This document shows, one piece after another, positions 24,858 through 33,153 of a stretch of DNA of 64,000 nt (positions are counted from its first letter, which is position 1; the number at the start of each line of letters is the position of its first letter). Below the pieces are notes generated by a model. It made no database searches, was not told the origin of the DNA, and saw nothing but the letters and a program-made list of their open reading frames with translations. The DNA is from Hoeflea_A sp965216535 (GTDB taxonomy: Bacteria; Pseudomonadota; Alphaproteobacteria; Rhizobiales; Rhizobiaceae). The translations under genes were made by a program, and so were the position numbers. The stretch is from contig OZ244175.1 in NCBI GenBank assembly GCA_965216535.1, forward strand, positions 7,068,001 to 7,132,000, read 5' to 3'.

Positions 24858-26051
24858 CTAATGCCCGCCGCCGCCGAGGCCGACGCCTGCGACGATGGAG
24901 CCGAACACTTTCAGACGCAGCCCGACCGCCTTGATCACGCCAGTGGCGGCGATCACATGGCCGAAAACGCCGTGCAGATTGTCGGTGTAGGTCTGGACAA
25001 TGCAACCGGATCCGTCGAGCAGCAAGTCCTCCTGTTCGGGGTAGGCGAGCTCGAGCAGAGCCAGCACGGTGCCCCGTTCGACGGCGCGTCCCATGTCCAT
25101 CAGGTCACCGTTGGGGACAACCTGACCGGCGGCTATGGCCGGCTGGATCTTGGCGACCCTGGCCGGCAGAACCGAGTTTGTGAACAGCAGATTGGCATTG
25201 CTGTCGCAGGCGATTTCGGCCGGCATGCCTTCGTAGATGGTCGAGCGCGAAATCTGATTGAACCCCGCCGCTATGCGGATGGGTACGCCTTCGATCCGAT
25301 CAGGAATGATGATCATGGCGGGCCTCAACACCAGCGTCGTCGCCGGGCTGCCGACATTCAGGGCCAGCTGGGTCACGGTACCGTCTGTGAAACTGCGGAC
25401 TTCGGTGTAACCCAGCGCCACTTTCGCTGACTCGATGGCAATTTCGGCTGCCCTGCGCTGCGCCGGAATGGTATCTTTCAGGTCGACCGACGCCAGATCG
25501 AGCTGTGCCTTGGCGGCATTCAGCTCGGCTTCCGTTGCCGCCAGGGCCGTCTCGACCTCCAGTACCTGGTTGGTCGTACCTACACCACGTTCCACGAGCG
25601 TCTTTGCGTCCGAAAGCTCATCGCGCAGTTTCGTCAGTTCGGCCTCTGCTTGATCGACGGTCGCCTGGGCAACGACGATGCTGTCCTCCGCCTTTGCCTG
25701 TTCGGCATCGATCAGAGCCAACTGGGCTTCCGCTTCCTTGAGTGCGGCCTTCTGCGCGCTGTTTTCGATGCGAAACAACAGATCTCCGGCCTTGACACGC
25801 TGCTCGTTCTCGACCGCAAGTTCCGTTACCGGGCCAGCGGTCTGTGCCACCACGGAGACGGTTCGGAAGGGGACGATGCCCGCGTAGGTTTTTGGATGAA
25901 AATAGAAGATCGTGAGAAACAACGCGAATGCCAGAATCGCCCACATAAACACGGCCGTCTTCATGTTCCAGACCGTCATCTTCTCGCCCCTGCGGCGCAA
26001 CTGCACATAACGGATCACGGCCGGAAAGGAGGTGAACAGCAGCTCAAACAT
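24858..26051 (-). CDS. HlyD/EmrA-family membrane-fusion (periplasmic adaptor) protein
   Basis: A 397-residue membrane-fusion protein: one N-terminal TM (about 27-48) after MFELLFTSFPAVIRYVQ, a first lipoyl half (AQTAGPVTELAVENEQRVKAGDLLFRIE), a long alpha-hairpin rich in Ala/Glu (about 95-200), the second lipoyl half and a beta-barrel (SFTDGTVTQLALNVGSPA). The C-terminus GGGGH is unusual: a tail GVIKAVGLRLKVFGSIVAGVGLGGGGH. The start is chosen at 26051, overlapping the upstream small membrane gene by 8 nt. No inner-membrane pump or outer-membrane channel is nearby, so it may act with the small partner only, like the YiaV/YiaW pairs of enterics (comparison by gene arrangement). Confidence 0.85.
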   Translation of the reverse strand: MFELLFTSFPAVIRYVQLRRRGEKMTVWNMKTAVFMWAILAFALFLTIFYFHPKTYAGIVPFRTVSVVAQTAGPVTELAVENEQRVKAGDLLFRIENSAQKAALKEAEAQLALIDAEQAKAEDSIVVAQATVDQAEAELTKLRDELSDAKTLVERGVGTTNQVLEVETALAATEAELNAAKAQLDLASVDLKDTIPAQRRAAEIAIESAKVALGYTEVRSFTDGTVTQLALNVGSPATTLVLRPAMIIIPDRIEGVPIRIAAGFNQISRSTIYEGMPAEIACDSNANLLFTNSVLPARVAKIQPAIAAGQVVPNGDLMDMGRAVERGTVLALLELAYPEQEDLLLDGSGCIVQTYTDNLHGVFGHVIAATGVIKAVGLRLKVFGSIVAGVGLGGGGH

Positions 26052-26475
26052 GGTCAGCGGCCTCCTTGTTTTGCACCGGTGTCTCGGCCAGGGGTTCTTG
26101 AACCGTGGTCTCGTCGACGGTCTCCGGCGCCACGGTCTCCTCAATCGTAATTTTCGTCTTGGAGTTCACGTGGAAGCGCGACCAGTCGGCAATCAGGGCC
26201 AGCAGGATAGCGCTGACCGGCAAGAGAACATGGAAATGGTCGAGCGGAAAAATCTCATACAGCAAAGCTATGGCGAGCAGAGTCGGGATGGTCTTTGCCA
26301 GTGGCGTACCCTTTGACTTGTGCTCGGCCCACCGGTCAAACGCTGCGTAAAGGTAGACGATCAGGTACAGCAACGCGATCATGATGATGATAGCGACAAA
26401 CGCCATGAAATCGCCTTCCCCCGGTGCGACCCACCAGTTCGGTTCGCCGTGACCGGCCTCGGTTTCCGCTGCCAT
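26044..26475 (-). CDS. Small inner-membrane protein paired with the HlyD-type adaptor (YiaW-like)
   Basis: A 143-residue protein with two strongly hydrophobic segments (about residues 24-44, FMAFVAIIIMIALLYLIVYLY, and 62-95, TIPTLLAIALLY..VLLPVSAILLALIADW) and a Thr/Glu-rich hydrophilic tail of about 45 residues. The 3' end overlaps the HlyD-family gene by 8 nt, so the two are translationally coupled. Arrangement and topology resemble the DUF3302-type YiaW partner of YiaV; sequence assignment to that family is not certain. Confidence 0.7.
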   Translation of the reverse strand: MAAETEAGHGEPNWWVAPGEGDFMAFVAIIIMIALLYLIVYLYAAFDRWAEHKSKGTPLAKTIPTLLAIALLYEIFPLDHFHVLLPVSAILLALIADWSRFHVNSKTKITIEETVAPETVDETTVQEPLAETPVQNKEAADHV

Positions 26476-26838
26476 CTATGGGTGTCTCCTGAACAAATAT
26501 CGTGTCTGGTTTTGTAGTGAACCAATAGCCGGAACACAAATCCGATATTTTGGATCTTGGAATTGGCTGCAGGTCTGCAAGACGAAGTCTCAGCTGAAAT
26601 CCAGGCTCTTGTGTCAGAGGAGCCATCAGGAGGTTCACGACCGAAGCCCGCTGACCGGTGCGGACCTGTCGGCGCGGTCGGCGGGAAACCACCATACGGA
26701 ACAAGAAGGGATGGCCGTCCTTACTGCAAAAGGGAGACCGACGTATCAGGAGAAATGACGCAGCATCTGAACTCGTCTGGCCGACGAAGCCGGCGTCACC
26801 AGGTATTGGCCGGGATCCAATCTCGCGTTCTGTGCTCC
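26476..26838. other. Gene-free stretch
   Basis: About 360 nt between the small membrane gene and the SDR gene. Short open frames on both strands lack ribosome sites and recognisable motifs, and I see no clear hairpin terminator or repeat. It must contain the promoter for the minus-strand pair 26475-24858. Confidence 0.5.
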
Positions 26839-27624
26839 CTACCAGCAGCAGAACCCGCCATCAACAAGGAGGTCGATCCCGGTGCAATAGGATGACGCGC
26901 CGCTTGCGAGGAAGATGACGGGGCCGACCATTTCGTCGACCGTGGCCATGCGTCCCATCGGTGTCTGCTCTTCAAAAAGCTTCGTCTGGTGGACCATTTC
27001 GGGCCGGGTGTTCATCGGTGTTGCAGTGTATCCGGGGCTGATTGAATTTACCCGGATACCGCGGTCAACCCACTCCATGGCCATGCTTTTGGTGAGGTGG
27101 ATGACACCAGCTTTCGATGTGTTGTAGTGCACCTGCTTCAGGCCGCGATTGACGATAATGCCTGACATCGAAGCGATGTTGATGATCGATCCGCCGCCGT
27201 TCTCAAGCATGGCGCCAGCCTCGGCCTGACAGCTCATGAAGAGGCCCGTCAAGTTGACGTCGATCATGGTTTGCCACTGATCGAGTTCCATGTCCTCGGC
27301 GGGATTCGCATTGGCAATGCCGGCCGCATTCACAGCCACTTTGAGTGCACCAAGTTCGCTGCAGGCCCGCTCGACGGCGCGCGGCATCGCCTCTTTTTCC
27401 GTGACGTCCAAGGCAATAGTGATCGCCCTTCGACCTGTCCCGGCGATACGCTCGGCCGTCTGGGCAAGACCATCGTCGCTGCGCCGGTCGACGCAGGCAA
27501 CATCCGCACCGAACTGCGCGAGCCCCAATGCGATACGCTGACCGATGCCGCTGCCAGCGCCGGTCACCAGGGCCGTTTGCCCTTCAAGTGAAAACAGATC
27601 CTGGGCGTTGCTGCCGGTATCCAT
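26839..27624 (-). CDS. SDR-family NAD(P)-dependent oxidoreductase
   Basis: A 261-residue classical short-chain dehydrogenase: TGAGSGIG cofactor motif (about residue 21), VDRRSDD after beta-2 (Asp favours NAD), NAAGIANA, the active-site Ser in INIASMSG and the YxxxK in HYNTSKAG, with SPGYTATPMNTRP and the C-terminal LLVDGGFCCW. It is the last gene of the ABC transporter operon, 14 nt after the ATPase gene, so it likely oxidises the imported sugar or polyol. Which hydroxyl and which substrate are unknown. Confidence 0.9.
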   Translation of the reverse strand: MDTGSNAQDLFSLEGQTALVTGAGSGIGQRIALGLAQFGADVACVDRRSDDGLAQTAERIAGTGRRAITIALDVTEKEAMPRAVERACSELGALKVAVNAAGIANANPAEDMELDQWQTMIDVNLTGLFMSCQAEAGAMLENGGGSIINIASMSGIIVNRGLKQVHYNTSKAGVIHLTKSMAMEWVDRGIRVNSISPGYTATPMNTRPEMVHQTKLFEEQTPMGRMATVDEMVGPVIFLASGASSYCTGIDLLVDGGFCCW

Positions 27625-27638
27625 GAGTCCATCGGCTC

Positions 27639-29132
27639 CTAACTCGTTGCCAGTTCCATGACCGAGACATCGTTCGCCTGATCGCGGTCCAGAATTCCGG
27701 CGTTGCGGCCCTGTGCCATCACCATGATGCGGCTGGATACGCCAAGCACTTCTTCCAGATCCGAGCTGACGACGACAACGGCGACGCCCTTTTTGGCCAG
27801 TTCGACAATGATATCGTAAATCGTGGAACGTGCACCGACATCGATGCCCCTCGTCGGCTCGTCAAGAACAACTATCTGCGGATCGCGGGCCAGCCATTTG
27901 GCAAGCACCACCTTCTGCTGATTGCCGCCCGACATTTCGTCCGCATTCTGGCGGGCCTTTCCCTTCACACCAAATTTGTCGATGTTCGCATCGGCGAATT
28001 TCCGAATCCGGTCTCTCGTCACCCAGCCGCTGGGCGCAACGGTCCGGCGGTTTGCATAGTAGATGTTTTCCTCAATGCTGTGATCAAGAACCAGGCCCTG
28101 CAGCTTTCTGTCCTCGGGAACAAGCACCATGCCGTTCCTGATGGCGGCCACCGGAGAGTTGGGCGTAATGTCCTTGCCATGCAGCAGCACACGACCGTCG
28201 GCGATGGGATCGGCTCCCGTCAGTGCGCGAACCAGTTCGGTCCGGCCGGCCCCGACCAGGCCGGCAATCCCGAATATCTCGCCTCTTTTCACATCGAAGC
28301 TGACGTCATTGAAGGTGCCAATCGGTGAGGACAGATTCTCCACCTTGAGCAGGACCTCTTCCCGCGGAGCCGGAAGTTCGGGAAACATGCGCTCCAGGCT
28401 GCGACCCACCATGGCTTCGACGATGGTTCGCACCGGGATATCGGCATTCTCGAATTCCTGTACCTTTTCGCCATCGCGCAAAACGACGATGCGGTCCGCG
28501 ATTTTCCGGATCTCCTCCAGCCGGTGCGAAATATATACAATTCCGACGCCTTCCGACTTGAGACGCTCTATCTGCTCAAAGAGCAGTTCGGTTTCCGCAC
28601 CGCCCAGCGCCGCTGTCGGTTCGTCGAGGATCAATAGTTGGGCGTTGAGTGTCAGTGCCTTGGCGATTTCGATGAGCTGCTGGCTGGCTGTCGAAAGACC
28701 CTCCACAATGCGGCGTGGCGAGATATCCAGGCCCAGGCGTTCCAGTCCCTGGTGCGCGCGCTGTTCCATTTCCTTGCGGTCGACCCAGCCTCCCCGCATT
28801 GGGTAGCGGCCGACGAAAACATTTTCGGCGATCGACAGATGCGGCAGCAGCAACAGCTCCTGGTGGATCATGGCTATGCCGGCATCGATCGCCTCCCGTG
28901 GATTGGCGGGCGCGTAGGACGCGCCCTGCCAGGTCATCTCTCCGGAGCTCGGGAGAATTGTTCCGGAGATGACATTCGATACCGTTGACTTTCCGGCACC
29001 GTTTTCGCCGAGCAGCGCCACGACTTCCCCTGCATGAATATCGAGATCGATTCCATGCAAAACTTCCGTCGGACCGTAGGACTTGCGTATTCCACGGAGC
29101 GTCAGGATGGGAGTTCGGACTTCCGAATTCAT
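27639..29132 (-). CDS. Ribose-type sugar ABC transporter ATP-binding protein (tandem ATPase)
   Basis: A 497-residue RbsA/XylG-type protein with two ABC domains. The first has Walker A GENGAGKST (about 41), signature LSTASQQLIEIAKAL and Walker B LLILDEPTAAL; the second, as usual in the family, has a degenerate Walker A (GLVGAGRTEL), the signature MSGGNQQKVVLAKWLA and Walker B IVVLDEPTRGID. The start MNSEVRTPILTLRGIRKSYG at 29132 is preferred; a 25-residue longer frame overlaps the binding-protein gene. It energises uptake with the adjacent binding protein and permease. Confidence 0.92.
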   Translation of the reverse strand: MNSEVRTPILTLRGIRKSYGPTEVLHGIDLDIHAGEVVALLGENGAGKSTVSNVISGTILPSSGEMTWQGASYAPANPREAIDAGIAMIHQELLLLPHLSIAENVFVGRYPMRGGWVDRKEMEQRAHQGLERLGLDISPRRIVEGLSTASQQLIEIAKALTLNAQLLILDEPTAALGGAETELLFEQIERLKSEGVGIVYISHRLEEIRKIADRIVVLRDGEKVQEFENADIPVRTIVEAMVGRSLERMFPELPAPREEVLLKVENLSSPIGTFNDVSFDVKRGEIFGIAGLVGAGRTELVRALTGADPIADGRVLLHGKDITPNSPVAAIRNGMVLVPEDRKLQGLVLDHSIEENIYYANRRTVAPSGWVTRDRIRKFADANIDKFGVKGKARQNADEMSGGNQQKVVLAKWLARDPQIVVLDEPTRGIDVGARSTIYDIIVELAKKGVAVVVVSSDLEEVLGVSSRIMVMAQGRNAGILDRDQANDVSVMELATS

Positions 29133-29169
29133 GGCGCTGACTTCTGGCTTGGTTCGGCTGCTATCTGCC

Positions 29170-30111
29170 TTAGGGGTGCTTTTCCACGAATTTCGGTGCA
29201 TCTTCACAGGTCGTCAGCACGGCGTTTGGAATCTGCCGAGCCGGAACCGACGCACCGTTGGCAACCGCGATGGCGGAATTGACCGCCAGAACACCCATGG
29301 CCTGCGTGCTCTGGGTCGCCGTCACGATAAACGGTCCCTCACATTTCGCCAGATATTCAAGAGCGGCAATGTCACCGTCATATCCACCGATGATCACTTT
29401 GTCCGAGAGGCCGGCCACGTCAACGGCCTTCGCAGCGCCCATCGCCAGCGCATCGGCCTGACCGAAGATGATTTCGATATCGGGATGTGCCTGCAGCATG
29501 TTCTGCGTGATGGAGAAACCTTCATCCGGTGACCACATTTGGCTCCACTGCTGCGCGACAAGCTCCACACCGGGATTTTCGTCGATTGCCCGCTTGCAGC
29601 CCTCGAAACGTTGAACCTCCGGTGTGGTGCCTTTCTGGCCATGCACGATCACCATTTTGCCATCACCGCCTGCAAGGCCGATGATGTGCGAGCAGACCTG
29701 ATAGGCGGACAGAACGTTTTCTCCGTAGATCACGGTGTCGCCCGGCTCGCCTTCGGGCTCGCGGTCAACATTGATCACCGGAATACCTTCCGCACGAGCC
29801 AATCGCGTCGGGACCGCGGCCGCTGCCGCCCCGGCCGGGATATAGATAAATGCGTCGATCCCCTGTGTGAGCAGGTCCTGAACCTGACTGACCTGGGTGT
29901 TGGTGTCGTTCTTGGCATCCACCACGACGACTTCGATACCCAGCTTCCCTGCATAGCTTTCCACGCCCTGCTTGATCTGGTTGAAGTAGTCGGCCTGTAG
30001 GTTCGGGACAGCAAGGCCGATCTTGTTGACGCCGATGCCCTCGGCGAAGGCTGTGCCCCCCAACAACGCCAACGCTGTCGCGGCAATCATGGACTTGGCA
30101 AAGGTTTTCAT
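29170..30111 (-). CDS. Ribose-type sugar ABC transporter periplasmic binding protein
   Basis: A 313-residue type I periplasmic binding protein with signal peptide MKTFAKSMIAATALALLGG, cleaved after AFA. RbsB-like blocks: KIGLAVPNLQADYFNQIKQGVE, DLLTQGIDAFIYIPAGAAAAA, GIPVINVDRE, FGQADALAMGAAKAVDVAGLSDKVIIGGYDGD and ATQSTQAMGVLAVN. Four Cys are present, unusual for this family and possibly a disulfide. It lies between permease and ATPase genes. The ligand is probably a pentose, tetritol or other polyol, judged only from the catabolic genes across the divergent promoter. Confidence 0.92.
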   Translation of the reverse strand: MKTFAKSMIAATALALLGGTAFAEGIGVNKIGLAVPNLQADYFNQIKQGVESYAGKLGIEVVVVDAKNDTNTQVSQVQDLLTQGIDAFIYIPAGAAAAAVPTRLARAEGIPVINVDREPEGEPGDTVIYGENVLSAYQVCSHIIGLAGGDGKMVIVHGQKGTTPEVQRFEGCKRAIDENPGVELVAQQWSQMWSPDEGFSITQNMLQAHPDIEIIFGQADALAMGAAKAVDVAGLSDKVIIGGYDGDIAALEYLAKCEGPFIVTATQSTQAMGVLAVNSAIAVANGASVPARQIPNAVLTTCEDAPKFVEKHP

Positions 30112-30225
30112 GGATTTCTCCTCCTTGATGTTAATGGGTCCGGCTCATTTGATCTGGACCGTTCACTGGCCCCATCACTTCGGACCATCTCTCCAGGGAA
30201 GCACCTTCACTTTGCTCCCCAGAAT

Positions 30226-31236
30226 TCATCTGCCTCTTTGCTTGAAGGTTTCGGCGGCAACGGCCAGTACGATAACCAGGCCGATAATCACCGCCTGAAG
30301 GAACGGCGACACGCCAAGCAGATTCAAACCGTTCCGAAGCACGCCGATAATCAACACACCGATGATGGTGCCACCGACGCCACCAGTTCCCCCGGTGAGG
30401 CTGGTTCCGCCAATAACGACAGCGGCAATAGCGTCGAGCTCATAGGCAACCCCCGAGCTCGGCTGGACCGAGTCGAGGCGCGCGGCCAGCAATACTCCAG
30501 CCAGACCCGACAGAGCCGCGCAGACCGTGTAGACCATGATGGTCACACGCTTGACATTGATCCCGGCGAGGCGCGCAACCTCCGGATTGCCGCCGATGGC
30601 ATAAAGGGTCCGGCCGCCCTGGCGGAAATTCTGGTAGAGCAATGCGACAACGAACACGATCAGCATCACGGCCACGGTCATCGTCAGGAAGCCGCCATAG
30701 CGGATGATTGCGCCAAGGTTGAACCAGGGCGGGAAACCGATGATTTGCGAACCATTGGTGATCATGTTCGCCAATCCGCGGGCAATCGACATCATCGCCA
30801 GCGTTGCGATGAACGGCGGAACCTTGAATTCCGTGATCAACAGTCCAGCGATTGCACCGATAATGGCAGCGGCCATCAGCCCGACCGGGATGGCAACGCC
30901 CATGGGCATGCCGGCTTCCACATTCAGGTAACCCATGACCATCATGCAGAGCGCCATCACCGAACCGACGGAAAGATCGATGCCACCGATCAGAATGACA
31001 AACGTCATGCCCACGGCCATGATTCCGAGCACGGTTATCTGATCGAGGATGTTCAGGAAATTTCGGACGGAGAAAAAGGCATCCGTCGCGAAGCTCAGGA
31101 AAACACACAGCAGAATCAGTCCGATGAGCGGTCCGGTGGTTCCGGACAACATCCCGGTAAACCTTGCAAGCCCCTGCCCGCGTTCGTGAGAAGACGATGA
31201 TTGCCCCGCAGCCATATCCGGGCCCACATCGGCCAT
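30226..31236 (-). CDS. Ribose-type sugar ABC transporter permease
   Basis: A 336-residue RbsC-type permease with about ten hydrophobic segments. Family blocks: MAVGMTFVILIGGIDLSVGSVMALC (about 76-100), FIATLAMMSIARGLANMITNG, NPEVARLAGINVKRVTIMVYT (the ATPase-coupling EAA-like loop) and AIAAVVIGGTSLTGGTGGVGGTIIGVLIIGVLRNGLNLL. It is first in the operon, facing the transketolase operon across a 140-nt divergent region. Confidence 0.93.
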   Translation of the reverse strand: MADVGPDMAAGQSSSSHERGQGLARFTGMLSGTTGPLIGLILLCVFLSFATDAFFSVRNFLNILDQITVLGIMAVGMTFVILIGGIDLSVGSVMALCMMVMGYLNVEAGMPMGVAIPVGLMAAAIIGAIAGLLITEFKVPPFIATLAMMSIARGLANMITNGSQIIGFPPWFNLGAIIRYGGFLTMTVAVMLIVFVVALLYQNFRQGGRTLYAIGGNPEVARLAGINVKRVTIMVYTVCAALSGLAGVLLAARLDSVQPSSGVAYELDAIAAVVIGGTSLTGGTGGVGGTIIGVLIIGVLRNGLNLLGVSPFLQAVIIGLVIVLAVAAETFKQRGR

Positions 31237-31333
31237 TTCACATCTCCTGCATATTTATTCTATCTCTAATTAAGTTACATAATTTGAAGCCCGTCAACCC
31301 CGCTGCCGATTTTTCTGATGGTTGACAGACGTA

Positions 31334-31369
31334 TTCATGCATGAAATTCTCTAAGTGAATAAACATTCA
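31334..31369. promoter_or_regulatory. Two dyads in the divergent sugar-locus promoter (candidate SorC operators)
   Basis: A perfect 12-bp palindrome TTCATGCATGAA (31334-31345) is followed by TGAAT-AAAC-ATTCA (31356-31369), just before the transketolase gene and about 100 nt upstream of the divergent permease. The shared TTCA/TGAA arms suggest one regulator; the SorC-family protein encoded downstream is the obvious candidate (inference). Confidence 0.45.
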
Positions 31370-31376
31370 GGATACC

Positions 31377-32198
31377 ATGATGAATTTGGCTTCACTGGAG
31401 AACACGGCACGAAGGATCCGCCTTGCCGACCTCGAAACCGTCTACAGGGCGGGCGCAGGCCATATCGGCGGCGAGATGTCGGCCATCGACATCCTGACCG
31501 CGCTCTATTTTCACGTCTTGCGGATCGATCCGGCATTGCCGGACGACCCTAATCGCGATCGCTTTGTCCTAAGCAAGGGCCATACGGCCTGCGCGCTCTA
31601 CGCCACACTGGCCGAACGTGGGTTCATTGAGCACGACGATCTGGCGACATTCCTCGAACCGCATTCGGCATTGAACGGGCACCCGAACAGAGTCAAGGTT
31701 CCTGGCGTCGAGACCAATACCGGCCCGCTCGGTCACGGACTACCGGTTGCAGTCGGGATGGCCAAGGCGGCGCAAATGAGCGCGGCCAGTTGGCGTGTAT
31801 ACGTTCTGTGCGGTGACGGGGAACTTCAGGAAGGCAGCAATTGGGAAGCTGCGATGGCGGCAGCGCATTTCGGGCTCGACAATCTCACCTTGATCATCGA
31901 CCACAACCGATTGCAGCAGGGCGCCCGGCTTGCGGACACAAATGCACTGGCACCAATAGCCGACAAATTTGCCGCCTTTGGCTGGGCCACCTGCGAGATA
32001 GACGGACACGACATCGGCGAAATCGCTGACGCGATGGATATGAGCCAGACCATTGTTGGCAAACCGCGTTGCATCGTCGCCCACACCAACAAGGGCCGCG
32101 GCATTTCCTTCATGGAGGACAGGGTGGAGTGGCACCACAAGGTGCCCAATCGCGAGCAGTACGAACAAGCCCGCATGGAACTCGAGGGAGCTCTTTGA
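31377..32198 (+). CDS. Transketolase, N-terminal (thiamine-binding) subunit
   Basis: A 273-residue split-transketolase small subunit. It has YRAGAGHIGGEMSAIDILTALYF (about 21-43), DRFVLSKGHTACALYATLAE, and the thiamine-diphosphate/Mg motif CGDGELQEGSNWEAAMAAAHFGLDNLTLIIDHNRLQ (from about 143). It forms an active enzyme with the next gene, whose ATG overlaps its stop (TGATG). Two-subunit transketolases of this kind occur in dedicated sugar pathways, for example D-apulose-4-phosphate transketolase in apiose catabolism, rather than as the housekeeping enzyme. ATGs at 31377 and 31380 are equivalent starts. Confidence 0.92.
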   Translation: MMNLASLENTARRIRLADLETVYRAGAGHIGGEMSAIDILTALYFHVLRIDPALPDDPNRDRFVLSKGHTACALYATLAERGFIEHDDLATFLEPHSALNGHPNRVKVPGVETNTGPLGHGLPVAVGMAKAAQMSAASWRVYVLCGDGELQEGSNWEAAMAAAHFGLDNLTLIIDHNRLQQGARLADTNALAPIADKFAAFGWATCEIDGHDIGEIADAMDMSQTIVGKPRCIVAHTNKGRGISFMEDRVEWHHKVPNREQYEQARMELEGAL

Positions 32199-33148
32199 TG
32201 GATGTCGCTGCGCCACTCCATGACTGCCGGGACGCATTCGCCGACGCGCTCGAGTCCCTGGCTTCCGGCGATGAGCAGATCGTTGCAGTTTGTAATGACT
32301 CCGTCGGCTCAAGCAAACTTGGGCGCTTCAAGGAGCGGTGGCCGGAAAGACTGATCAATGTTGGAATAGCCGAACAGAACATGGTCGGCGTCGGAGCGGG
32401 CCTGGCCAATGGGGGCAAGGTTCCGTTTGTGTGCGGCGCATCGTGTTTCCTCACCGGAAGAGCGCTTGAGCAGATCAAGGCGGATATCGCCTATTCCGAA
32501 GTCAACGTAAAACTGTGCGGCATCAGTTCGGGCATGGCCTATGGAGAGCTCGGCCCAACACATCATTCGATCGAAGATTTCGCCTGGCTTCGTGTCCTGC
32601 CGGGTATCTCGGTTGTCGCACCAGCCGATCCCGCAGAGACAAGCAGTGCGGTCAAATGGGCAGCAGCACACAAGGGCGCTGTGTTTCTGCGGCTGTCGCG
32701 GGTGGGCGTTCCGGACATCTTCCCCGACGACCACGTGTTTGAGCTCGGCAAGGCCAACAGATTGCGCGATGGTCACGACCTCACAATAATCGCCAACGGG
32801 ACGTTGACGCACCGGGCACTTGCTGCAGCGGAGCTGCTGGCGGAAGGCGGATTGGAGGCCCGGGTGCTGAACATGGCAACCGTTGCCCCCATTGATGTCG
32901 GCGCCATCGAAGCGGCAGCCGAAGAAACCGGTGCTATATTGACCTGCGAAGAACATTCAATCCACGGCGGACTTGGAAGCGCGGTGGCGGAGGTGATCGT
33001 GGAGAAACGACCGGTTCCAATGCGCATCCTCGGGGTTCCGGGGATATTCGCCCCTACCGGATCTGCGAATTTCCTGCTCGATGAGTTTGGCATGTCGCCG
33101 GCGGGAATAGCAGAAGCCGGGCGGGCGCTGTCGGCGCGCAAGGGATAG
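32198..33148 (+). CDS. Transketolase, C-terminal subunit
   Basis: A 316-residue partner subunit with the pyrimidine-binding domain (RLINVGIAEQNMVGVGAGLANGG, carrying the catalytic Glu, about 47-69; GPTHHSIEDFAWLRVLPGISVVAPAD) and the C-terminal transketolase domain (DLTIIANGTLTHRALAAAELL, CEEHSIHGGLGSAVAEVI). The ATG at 32198 overlaps the preceding stop by one base, and a longer in-frame extension into the upstream gene is rejected. With the upstream gene it would transfer a two-carbon unit from a phosphorylated ketose produced by the adjacent kinase. Confidence 0.92.
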   Translation: MDVAAPLHDCRDAFADALESLASGDEQIVAVCNDSVGSSKLGRFKERWPERLINVGIAEQNMVGVGAGLANGGKVPFVCGASCFLTGRALEQIKADIAYSEVNVKLCGISSGMAYGELGPTHHSIEDFAWLRVLPGISVVAPADPAETSSAVKWAAAHKGAVFLRLSRVGVPDIFPDDHVFELGKANRLRDGHDLTIIANGTLTHRALAAAELLAEGGLEARVLNMATVAPIDVGAIEAAAEETGAILTCEEHSIHGGLGSAVAEVIVEKRPVPMRILGVPGIFAPTGSANFLLDEFGMSPAGIAEAGRALSARKG

Positions 33149-33153
33149 TTTCC

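Noticed and set aside
26557..26918. Short plus-strand frames upstream of the SDR gene
   Set aside because: They run antisense into the SDR 3' end and have Arg/Gly-rich shadow composition.
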